Shown: piece after piece, positions 23,179 through 32,962 of the stretch | How the letters are laid out: every line of letters begins with the position of its first letter | Position numbering within the stretch: the stretch's first letter is position 1 | Source: Dryas octopetala | Lineage: Eukaryota; Streptophyta; Magnoliopsida; Rosales; Rosaceae | DNA: 64,000 nucleotides | Direction: 5' to 3' | NCBI GenBank assembly: GCA_963921425.1 | Contig: OY992837.1 | Span: 13,799,896 to 13,863,895 of the forward strand | The notes under the pieces: generated by a model | The model's database searches: none | What the model was told of the DNA's origin: nothing | What the model saw: the letters and a program-made list of their open reading frames with translations, nothing else | Made by a program: the position numbers and the translations under genes

Positions 23179-24120
23179 ACTCAACAAACCCGGCCCAATA
23201 TATTCTTAAAATGCTTTTGAAAATTAATTTTTTTAATTTAGATTCTATAGGGAGAGGGAATTAATCAAACTTGGATGTAGAGAAGCAGAAGATTCTTCTA
23301 CTTTTCCAACAAGCAGGTGAATTTGTTTGATGATGTTGTGATGGCCCTTTGAAAATTAATTTGAAGATATGGATAATGGCATTTTATAATATTCAACCCT
23401 TGTGTTCTATTCTTCTATGTGGTGTGCGCGAGCGATCGGAGGGGCATTCTTTTTTGTTTTCTTTTTCTTTTTTACTTTCTTTATTGTTATTTAATATATT
23501 GACCACCCTAAAATACTATCTTGACCACCTTTTTAATTTTTTTCTCTAAAAAACAAATTCTGAACACCTCACCCCCGACCCAGCAGACCTAACTAACCCC
23601 CACCGCCAGCAATCTCTCCCTCTCTTTTTCTTTTTTTTTTCTCTCTCTCTCTCTCCCCCTCACTGTTTTCGTTGTCTTTACAAAACCATCTATAGATCAA
23701 GTCCTATTCAATAACCGACAAGAAAAAAATAAAATGAACCTTGCAAGCTAAAAGCTAAAGAAAATTTCAGGCAATTTTAAGCAATACCAAGTTGGAAAAA
23801 CTTGATTTTGATTACAAATAAGCTATATTAAGGTTGGGAAAACCAAAACAAGGGCAAGCCTTCTCTGCCACCAAATACGTAGAGGCAAGAATCCAAAAGA
23901 AGATGTACCGCTAAATAGAGTGTTAGAGAGAGAGGGAGGAAGAGAGATGAGGAAAAGATCGCCGGTGGTGGGACGGATCGCCGGCGATGGCGGTGGGTGA
24001 CTTGGGTCAGGAGGTCGGGGTGGGGGTAGGTGTTTATTAAAATATTTTATTTTATTTAAGGGTGTACTTGTAATTTTAAAAAATGTTGGTCAACCGTCAA
24101 CAAAGCAGAAAAGACCAAAG
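23179..24120. other. Intergenic, CT-rich stretch
   Basis: No gene seen. A pyrimidine-rich tract (CTCTCTCTC blocks) lies at about 23610-23665 and a G-rich stretch at about 23940-24025. Confidence 0.5.
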
Positions 24121-24129
24121 AGTGGTTAA

Positions 24130-24520
24130 AAAACTTATGGCAAAAGTTTGGTTTTGATCCTGTAGTTTTAATTATTATGATTTTAATTTCTATAATTTGA
24201 GTTAAGGTTCATTTTAGTTCTACAGTTTCAATTATTATGATTTTGGTCATGTTGTTTATAAATTATTGTAATTCAAGGACATCTTATCATTTTTCTTTAT
24301 CAAATTATAGGGATTAAAGTAGAACTTAACTCAAACTATAGGGATAAAAAATAGAACATAACTCAAATTACGGGAATCAAAATTATAACAATTGAAACAA
24401 CAGGATTCTAAAGTAGAACTTAACTCAAACTACAATAACCAAAATCATAACAATTAAAACTACAGGGATCAAAGCGAAACCTAACTCAAACTACAGGGAC
24501 CAAAAGTAAATTTTGGCCAA
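24130..24520. mobile_element. Foldback-type repeat with internal tandem units
   Basis: The left half (GTAGTTTTAATTATTATGAT...TTTGAGTTAAGGTTC) is the inverted complement of the right half (GAACCTAACTCAAACTACAG and similar). Units of about 60 bases repeat within each half. There is no coding sequence. It looks like a non-autonomous inverted-repeat element. The ends are approximate and I found no clear target duplication. Confidence 0.55.
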
Positions 24521-24803
24521 AACTTAAAATAGCACCACTCTGTATATAATTTAAATTTTTTAAATAGTATTATGGAGAATTTTGGAATGGAACAAACCTG
24601 GCAACAAGGAGGTATTTTTGGACCTCAAATAAAAACTTAAAGAGACAAAAGGTAATATAAGACTTAAGGCTTAATTACAATAATGTCCTCTTAAACTGTT
24701 TTTGAGTCTCACTTTACCCTTTTAAAATGGTTCACTTTGTCCTCTAAACTCATATTCCATCATTTAACTAAGTTGCCCCTATTGGGCAAAAATAAAAACT
24801 AAG

Positions 24804-25206
24804 GAGAGTATAATGTATATAGATTAATAAAAACTTTTGTAGACTTTTTAAGTTACAGACTTTTGCAGAATTTACAGATTTTCACAGAGTTCTACAGAGT
24901 CTATAGAAATTCGCAGGGGAGAGGTCGAATTTATAATGCCTTTGAAATACACATAAAAGTCTTTTAAAGTCTTTAAAAATTCATCATTAAATGAATTCCA
25001 TAAAAGTCAATGACTTTTTAAATACACAAACTTTTACGAACTTTTTAAAAGTCTTAATTAGATATCACATGACTTTTATCAATTCCTTAAAAGCCTTACT
25101 TGAATACACATATCATTTTAAGGACTTTTTTTAAGTCTTAATTGAATACTACATGACTTTTAAACTCCACAAAAATCTTTCAAAATCCATATACAGTACA
25201 CCCCAC
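24804..25206. mobile_element. MITE-like element rich in GACTTT/AAAGTC
   Basis: The ends are imperfect inverted copies: GAGTATAATGTATATAG at the left and CCATATACAGTACACCCC at the right. The body consists of scattered short palindromic TGACTTTTA/TAAAAGTCA motifs. A second member lies at 41033-41610. No protein is encoded. Confidence 0.55.
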
Positions 25207-25410
25207 TAAGTTGCCCCTACGGTAAACTTTGTCAAGTTTTTTGTTAAAATCATCTACATTGCGTCTATATGGCACAAGTGGGCCCATAAGTTAAAGACAC
25301 GTCAATGCCACGTGGATGAAAAAGTACTTAAAAATTATATTGAAATTATGATATTTTAAAAAACTTAAAACAAACTCAAAATTCAATTAAAAACCCAAAA
25401 AGGGTCAAAC

Positions 25411-26268
25411 TGTCATGCCCCAAAACCCTAACACATGAGTGCGACACGTACCCGATAGTACAGTACCCAATTTCAATAAAATTCTAATGTCTCAAAATAA
25501 ATATGATAAATCAAGCAAGTCCCTAATTGTCTTAAACAATTCACTAAAAAATATTTAATCTCTAATAAATTTTAGAAAATATCCAAATCTTATTGTCTCC
25601 AAAATAATTTAGAAAAATTTTAGGGTATCACATTCCAGCCAGCTAAAAATAAATCACATCCTTGAGATTTACTAATGACACCCAACACAAGTCAAACTCC
25701 ATAATTCAAGCCTAATCAATCAATTTATTCCAACTATATCCTTCAAAATTCTCTTGATCTCATGGTAGTACTAACATCCTAGTCTCAATCTCACAGTTCA
25801 CCAAACTCCAACAAGTTTTTGGATCTTAATTTGGTAAAACTTGCATTTTCCTCAACTTTTTCCAAACAAGAAATTGATGTTTGTAACAAAACTTTTTATC
25901 TTTGTAGTCCCTGAGTAGCAGCTAGGAGATGACAGTTCTTCAAATGATATTTTAAAAACTCAAGAGTTTGAAAAAATAATTTCGAAAACATTTTCCAGAA
26001 TCTTCGGCTCTAATACCACTTTTACTGTGGAGCATGACAATGGCATGTACCCTAAGTATCCCGAGAGTACGTACAACACCCAATTTCAAAATTTGACTTC
26101 CAAATTTTTTTCAATAAAAATCTAATGTCTATAATAAATCAAATAAGTCCTTAATAATCTTAAATAATTCACCAAACATTATTTTAACTTCTAATAATTT
26201 TCTTAAAATGTCTAAAAGTTCTCGTTTTCTCCAAAATAATTTAAAAAGAAATTTTAGAGTCTCAAACA
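25411..26268 (-). mobile_element. TRIM-like miniature LTR retrotransposon
   Basis: Two related direct repeats, 25411-25632 (TGTCATG...ATCACA) and 26026-26268 (TGTGGAG...AAACA), bracket about 390 bases of non-coding DNA. On the minus strand the sequence beside the second repeat reads TGGTATTAGAGC (26007-26018), close to the initiator-methionine tRNA primer site TGGTATCAGAGC. Short LTRs, a primer site and no coding region fit a terminal-repeat retrotransposon in miniature. The repeats are well diverged, so the insertion is old. Confidence 0.5.
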
Positions 26269-26465
26269 AACTCCTTCCCTGCCTGTTACAACCACCCACT
26301 GGCTAGGAAAGCTTAATATCGTATTTGTTTCTGCTTATTCGATCGTAATGTATTTTGTTGGGCATATCGGCAGTTTTTGAAGTTGGATGGGATTGGTCCG
26401 TTGTGGTGCCTGGAGTTTTATATTCTAGCGCGAGATTTGGGCCCGATGTGTGCAGATATAAACGG

Positions 26466-26470
<5 letters not shown>

Positions 26471-26519
<49 letters not shown>
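26471..26519. repeat. GA microsatellite
   Basis: A perfect (GA)n run of about 49 bases. Confidence 0.95.
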
Positions 26520-26521
<2 letters not shown>

Positions 26522-28260
26522 GCAATAGGAAATGTGCCCTCATGCCAATCGAGATTGGATTTTAGGTTGACATTTCGGGCAATTATATTCATTAACAAAC
26601 CCATTATAAATGAATGGATCTCTAGAACTATATAGATGAAAGTATAATGGACCAAAGTGTGTTAGTCGTGAGACCTATATATCTATGTTCATAGCTCTTA
26701 AACAAGTTCCTAATTAAACATATCATATTGCATTGACTGGAAAATAATGAATTAAAGAGAGAACTGCATCGCTCTTAACCTTGCTCAATTGAGGAGACAA
26801 TCAGTCTCGGACTGTGCGCGTGAGGACACCAAGGCAAAAGTATGGGTGCCTATCTGCATATAGGTTTACCAAACCGACCCAATTGAATGAGAATCTTATA
26901 TGAAGTAATCAAATGTCAATCAATATCTCAAATGAGAATCGGTCTTTAGACCTAAGACACCAAGACTATATTGTACTTTTGGTCATTATACTTTGGTAAT
27001 ACTATGAACGTGTGCTAAGGTAACATGATGTGTAGTTCTTGGTATAATCGAAAAGAGTATGAAATTCAACATATGAGTGAATTTATCACCTTACATTAGA
27101 GGAAGGATGATGTACCTTCTGCGATTGATCTACTATGAGTCAGCAAGTCTTCGGAAAGGCAAATGATCGAGTGAGATGATAATTGGAAATGTGTTTCTAA
27201 TTATTTCTCATAGGACTCTTATGTCGTGATGTATGGTCATAGAATCACATTAGAAGTTTTGAATTCTAAAACACTTCATACCTCGTAAATGTGATCGGGA
27301 CATAGCTAGAGAGATATATATAGAAGGACTATATATATTGGATTGGATCTACAACTGAATAGGTTTCCTAACCTCTATTAAATTTAGGTAGCTTGTTAGA
27401 TAGCTAAATATCACTTAAGGCTTGTAGAAATTCTAAGAATAATTTGGGTCTAAGAAACTCACTCTCACTGAGAAAGTTAAACGATGTTTAATTATTCTAT
27501 TGCCAAATTAAATGGAACTCAAAGGGTCACGCACATATAGCAGGTTAATGTAGTGGATTGGAGAAGGAAGAATGATTAATTAAATAGTTAATTAATCAAG
27601 GTTAAGTCTTTGACTGAAATTGTTAAAGAAGAATGATTAATTAATCAAGGTTCATTGAGGCAATAATAATTAACCAATACTTTCTTGTCCCATGAGTAAT
27701 AAATTAATAGGATTAATTAATTATTTGATTAGTGCAAGAGCGATTTATTAAAAACTAATTAAATCCACTTAGCACATAATGAGAAGAATCTTTGATTAAG
27801 TCAAAGACCGGGTCTACTAAGCAAATAAAAGAAAGTAAGGAAAAAAATGGAAAAAGGTGGAAAAACATCTTTCACTACAAGACAATTTGGGACAAAATAA
27901 TAATTTGAGTTTCCTATTTCAATTATGATTAATATTAGTTTCCTATAGGAGTTTCTCTTATTTATTCCTTGTAGGAAATTAGGAATATGATTAGAATTAA
28001 TATCTTTTATTAAATAGGATTTCCCTTTTATGCTTTCTTTATTAATTAGGATTTCTATTTATGTTTCCTAGTAGAGTTTGGATTATAAGCCTATACAAAG
28101 GCCTAGTTGCTATGTATTTGTCAATTTTTTTCATTCTAATAATAAAACCTTGAGATTATTTATCAATTTGGTGGATTCTAGTGTTTTTATTTTGGGTTTA
28201 AACGCATGTCTACACCTTAGTTCTAGTTTCTCGCTTGCGTAAAAAACAATAAGAGGCGAG
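26520..28260. mobile_element. Long non-coding LTR-like stretch
   Basis: No gene. The stretch begins AATAGGAAATGTGCCC and ends near CTAGTTTCTCGCTTGCG, and it has a promoter-like stretch at about 28080-28150 followed by AATAATAAAACC. The overall style resembles a long Copia-type LTR, but I could not define ends or a target duplication. Confidence 0.3.
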
Positions 28261-28439
28261 AGACCTAATGCAAGAAAATACTAAGGTAGTGTACGTACTA
28301 TATTCAGAAAAAATAAATAAATGTCACCATGGATTATAATTTATTACGTAGTACTCTAATTAATTAACTATAATCTTTATAATTTTATATACGTGAATAT
28401 AAATCAGATAAAGAAATTAACTAATAACTTTTATAAAAA

Positions 28440-30260
28440 AATAAAAAAGTAACAACTAAAACAAGAAGCAAAGATTAGGATTTCACATGAATTTTCCAAC
28501 TCAAGGGTTAAATTAAGAAGATAGTTTCAAAGACATACCTCTATCACCAATAGAACTTCGCGGAGTATGAGATGGTAATTATAAGAGAGATTCGATGTGT
28601 AGTAATACAATGCTTAGAAAACCAAGTGGTGCTCTACACGATCTGCTATGATAAATGACATTGATTGAATGAATTAGAGAAATAATTACAACTCACAATA
28701 AGGATAATATATAGTAGATCAAGAGAACTTATTAAATGACAATATAAGTGTACCCCCAACGAAATTAAAGAGAAGTCATAAGTGTCGTACTATGTTAATT
28801 TGTTTACCTCAAACTTAAAAGAGTTAATTATAATTTAAAAAAGAAAAGGAAAAACAAGAGTTAGAATGTGTTTGTAAATTGTAATTAGTTATAAAAAGAG
28901 AGACAGGAATTGAAGATGTATAACCAGGGCGCTAGCATTACTTCAAGTGAAGGTGATTCCAATTCTATGCCATTTGCGCCCATGGTTTTAGCTAATTAAT
29001 TAAGGGATGAGTATGAGTGAGTGAGATAATGTGTTAAGATTAGGATAAATTTAGGATTCAATTCCTTATATGCAACCACAAACAAATTTTATGGCATTTT
29101 CAAAAGTGGATTAGAATATTTAATTGCAAACCCAAGTTCATTTCCTGGACATTGATTGATCAAAGAGTATAGGAGGTTATACGTACGACATATATTCATT
29201 CCTAGCTTTTTCGAATAAAATAAATAATAAAACTGTTCAAATTATTTTTTGTTATATTTGAAAGAATTGAACTTTAGACATAGCCTAATCTTAACTCTTA
29301 CCCCACTCATTTTCACCATTTAAACCAACTCCAAGGGCTTAAACTGTTCAAATTATTTATCACCAAACAAATTACTACATAATTAGATTTATGTGCTAGG
29401 AAAAATAAAAGAATTGCTAGAGATTTAAAACACGGAGAATGGGGGACTGAGAAGAAAATGAAAAGAAAGAGAACAACGAAGAATAGAGTCCATACTAAAG
29501 TTACAACTTACAAGGACCGTAGAGAGGCACTCGAAATAGGGGTTTTATACATATTCACACAAAAAGAAAAAAAGATACCCTAGTATCCACATCAATTTTC
29601 TTAAAAATAAACAAAAGCAAATATTGAACCGACAAGTAAGAGAAGAAAAATAAAAAATTTATTCACTTTCATGCATGTCTGCAGATAATAACTAAAGCCT
29701 CATTTGATTCAGAAACTAATGATTAAAATAACGTGAGGATTTCACAAAAATTTAACTCAAGTATGAAATTAAGAAGAAAGTTTCAAGGACGTACTTCTAC
29801 CACCAATATAACTTCCCAAAGTGTGAGAGAGATTCTACAATGTCCAGAAAATCCAAGTGGTGCTTGACTTAAACTATTAAGATAAAAGATGTTGATTGAA
29901 TGAATTACCAAAAAATAATCACAACTCAAAATAAAGATAATACTGAATTCTGAGAAATTAAACTGACATTTTTTAGTATACCCCTATGAAATCAAAGAGA
30001 CGTTAATTATAATTGACGAAGTTAATTAGTTACCTCAGTAATAAAACAGAGAGAATTTAGAAGAGCTGTAATGCGTTTGTGTTGGCTGTATAGAAATATG
30101 AGTTGTGTTGGCTATAAAAATAGAGAAAGGAAAGATGTACAAGGAGCTAGCTTGCCTTTACTTCAAGAGAAGGCGATTCTATTACTCTATACCATTAAAG
30201 TGGATAAGAATATTTAAAAGCAAACCTTGACATTGAGCTAAAGAATTTAGAAGGATCCAT
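28440..30260. repeat. Diverged direct repeat (two copies)
   Basis: Segments 28470-29000 and 29730-30190 share a string of motifs in the same order: TTTCAAGGACGTAC-like, CAAGTGGTGCT, GATTGAATGAATTA, AATAATTACAACTCA and CTTCAAG.GAAGGCGATT. A third diverged copy lies at 51420-51760. No reading frame is conserved. They could be remnants of a gene leader or of an unidentified element. Confidence 0.5.
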
Positions 30261-30454
30261 GTCCATGATATTTCTTTTGTCAGATACAAAAAAGATAAAA
30301 AATTTCATATTCCTTATCCCCAAAAATATTAAAAATACGTGCTACTTATACATATTCACACACAATAAATAAATATCTAAAAAACTGCTAAGTATGAAGT
30401 ATCCATAATTTTATTAGTGAAATGGGATGGTATCCACAGAAATTTTGTTGAAAC

Positions 30455-31242
30455 TGTTGATGCTCAAAAATGGTGAAGCAGTCAACGTCGAGTCGAATCA
30501 CGTAGGCCCGTTGACCCACCACTGAGCGGATGACACGTCGAAGTGGGGCAGGAACGGGTAGCTGGGTCCGACTGGTGAGTAATGAGAGAGAATGATATCC
30601 AGAGCACCCTGCGCAAGTACACAAAAGTGAGCGGGAAGGGCACCGGTGTGGTGCCGGCCAAAGCTCCTCCGACGCTCAAGTCAGTGTTCAGAGAGATCTG
30701 AGAGCAGAGTGAGTGAATAGTCTAATATTGGTTGAATCCCCCTTTGTGATAAGAAGGTACCTCTTTTATAGTACCTTTGGAAGAGTGTCAACCAATCCGG
30801 TGATGACACGTGTCCCTTGTGATGACTTGCACTGTAGGAGCGCCACGTGTCACCGGTCTCGAGGATCCGAGTGAGTTGACACGGGTCGGGGCCTAGGAGG
30901 CTGGAGCTTGGGAGGCCGGAGCCTATGGGGCCGGAGCCTAGAAGGTCAAGGCCTAGGAGGCCGAAGCCTAGCGGGGGCTTATCTTTTGGGTCGAGGCCCA
31001 AACGACATGATGTTAAGCCTTGTGTGACTTGTCGTTATGCCCAGATGATTAATTATACGAACAGAAGTCCCCCAAGTTTCCGAGCAGAAGATACTTCTTG
31101 GTTGGGAACTTTGTACACACAGAAGTCCGAGCAAAACGACAAGTAACCACATGCTTGTTCCTGCTTAAGATACTGTTTAGAAGTCCCCCAAGTTCCTTAA
31201 TTAGCAAGAAAAGCTGTACTGCAGGAAAGCTTGGGGGTTACA
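30455..31242 (-). mobile_element. Gypsy-type LTR, minus orientation
   Basis: On the minus strand it runs from TGTAACCCCCAAGC to AGCATCAACA. It includes a TATAAAAG box (30763-30770) and downstream the motif ACTTGAGCGTCGGAGGAGCT with GGCACCACACCGGTGCC, which is characteristic of plant Ty3/Gypsy LTRs. It has GC-rich AGGCCTAGGAGGC repeats (30890-30970) and no internal coding region. It looks like a solo LTR, but the flanks show no clean 5-base duplication, so the exact ends are uncertain. Confidence 0.6.
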
Positions 31243-31360
31243 TATGAAAGACCCTTTTTTTTTTTTTTTTTTTTTGAGTTTCTGATCATTGGAGGAGAGA
31301 GAGAGAGAGAGCTGCCTTTTTTTTTTTTTGAAGTACCGAATATAGGCTGCCCCCCTCTTT
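31243..31360. other. Low-complexity DNA before the gap
   Basis: Two poly-T tracts (31254-31275 and 31318-31329) flank a short GA repeat, and the stretch ends in C-rich sequence at the gap. Confidence 0.8.
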
Positions 31361-31560
31361 NNNNNNNNNNNNNNNNNNNNNNNNNNNNNNNNNNNNNNNN
31401 NNNNNNNNNNNNNNNNNNNNNNNNNNNNNNNNNNNNNNNNNNNNNNNNNNNNNNNNNNNNNNNNNNNNNNNNNNNNNNNNNNNNNNNNNNNNNNNNNNNN
31501 NNNNNNNNNNNNNNNNNNNNNNNNNNNNNNNNNNNNNNNNNNNNNNNNNNNNNNNNNNNN
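31361..31560. other. Assembly gap, 200 N
   Basis: Unknown bases. The gap lies between C-rich sequence on both sides, and the left part of the CACTA element is probably lost in it. Confidence 0.99.
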
Positions 31561-31805
31561 CCGAAAAACCCACCCCCGCCGAAACCCACCCCCCCGAATA
31601 CCCACCCCCGCCGAAACCCACCCCCGCCGAAACCCACCCCCCACCCGAATACCCACCCCCGCCGAAACCCACCCCCCACCCGAAACCCACCCTCCCCCGA
31701 AAACCCACCCCCACCGAAACCCATCCCCCCCCCCAGCCGAAACCAGCTCACCCAAAACCCCCCCCCCCTCCAAGCCGAAACCAGCTCAACACCCCCCCGA
31801 AACAC
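31561..31805. repeat. C-rich degenerate tandem repeat
   Basis: Units such as CCGAAACCCACCCCCG recur about a dozen times. The minus strand has many runs of three to six G and could form G-quadruplexes. Frames running across the gap through this repeat are artefacts. Confidence 0.85.
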
Positions 31806-32472
31806 AGGTATTTTTTTTTTTTTTGAATTTATGGTATTTTCTGGTTTTTTTTTGTATTTTTTGTTTTTTATGGTATTTTTTGTTTGTTTTTTTTGTATTT
31901 TCTGTTTTTTATGGTATTTTCTGTTTTTTATGTTTTCTAATATTGTGGATTTTGTACTTGTTGTAGATTTTGCATAAATTGGTTGTGAAATTTCTGATTT
32001 TAGTGGTAATTAGTTAATGTTGTGGGTTTTTTTAATTTAGTGGTTTGGTTGTGAAATCTGAATTTAGATTGATGTTGGGCTCATATTTAACAATGATTTA
32101 TTTTTTTGGTGAAGGAAGGATAGTGTTGCATTTGTTGTGAAGGATAATTGCATTTTTGGTGAGGTATGTGTTTAATCTATCTTTTAGTTAAGTTTTTGTA
32201 TGATTTAGTATTTAATGTTTCATATATAATTGTATTAAATTTTTGAGTGAATTAGTTTGTATGTTAAAATTAATTACAAAATTGATTAATTAATTTGTAT
32301 GTTTTTATATGCTAAAATTTAATAGTTTGTTTGTATGCTTATATGTATATTGTTAGATTAATTATAGTTTAGTTTGTATGTTACATTTAGTTTCATTGTA
32401 ATTGCAAAATTTCCGATGACGTAGTCCAGCACTCCTCGAGTACTGGGTGAGGTCATGTGGCACGAAGCGCTT

Positions 32473-32544
32473 GTGCGAAGTTATCAATCGATAACTTTGT
32501 ACATTTAACTAGTCGTGCGAAGTTATCAGTGGATAACTTTGTAC
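32473..32544. repeat. Two tandem hairpin units in the CACTA 5' region
   Basis: GTGCGAAGTTATCAATCGAT and its following bases to TTTGTACA (32473-32502) are repeated at 32515-32544 with two changes. In the first, the arms AAGTTATC and GATAACTT (32478-32485, 32490-32497) form a perfect 8-bp hairpin with a 4-base loop. The spacing from unit to unit is 42 bases. Confidence 0.85.
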
Positions 32545-32649
32545 ACTAAATTTAAATTCACCTTAGACCCGTTCGAGAGTCTATTGGACGTGCGCATGGG
32601 CGCTGGGTGTGACTGCGCTCCAATATGATTCTTGAATTGTCCAAATTAC

Positions 32650-32900
32650 CCATGGACAGTTTGGGAGTGCACAATTATGTGTTGTGGTTAGCGGTTCATG
32701 TGATGTGGTTTTGATCTGAGAAAATTTCGGCAACATCTCCTTATGTGTTCTTCGAGTGCATACTAGATATTTGTTTTAAATATCTACGTCGTGCACTTGG
32801 AGAACCATAGGGAGATGCTGCCGAAATTTTCCCAGATCGAAACTACGTCGTGTGAGCCAACAACCACGACACATATGTGCATTCTCGAATGGGATAGGGC
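32650..32900. repeat. Long foldback just upstream of the transposase gene
   Basis: The left arm 32650-32772 and right arm 32778-32900 are imperfect inverted copies around the 5-base loop GTTTT. Matching blocks include AGATATTT/AAATATCT at the loop, GAAAATTTCGGCA/TGCCGAAATTTTC, CATCTCC/GGAGATG and TTTGATCTG/CAGATCGAAA. It ends about 60 bases before the transposase start. Confidence 0.88.
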
Positions 32901-32962
32901 CCTTACCGGAGGCATAAGGAGACGAAGAATGGTGACGCATCGTTTTCTAATTGTCGTGTAAT

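Noticed and set aside
26377..26655. Arg/Glu and Ser/Leu repeat frames
   Set aside because: Translations of the GA microsatellite.
27873..27900. CACTACAAGACAATTTGGGA as the left end of the CACTA element
   Set aside because: Only the first 10 bases match the right terminus, no subterminal repeats follow, and the flank is not the Copia LTR.
31197..31977. Gly- or Pro-rich open frames across the gap
   Set aside because: They are translations of a C-rich repeat plus 200 N.
32473..32544. lox-like recombination sites
   Set aside because: ATAACTT half-sites in an inverted arrangement look similar, but arm length and spacer differ and no recombinase gene is present.
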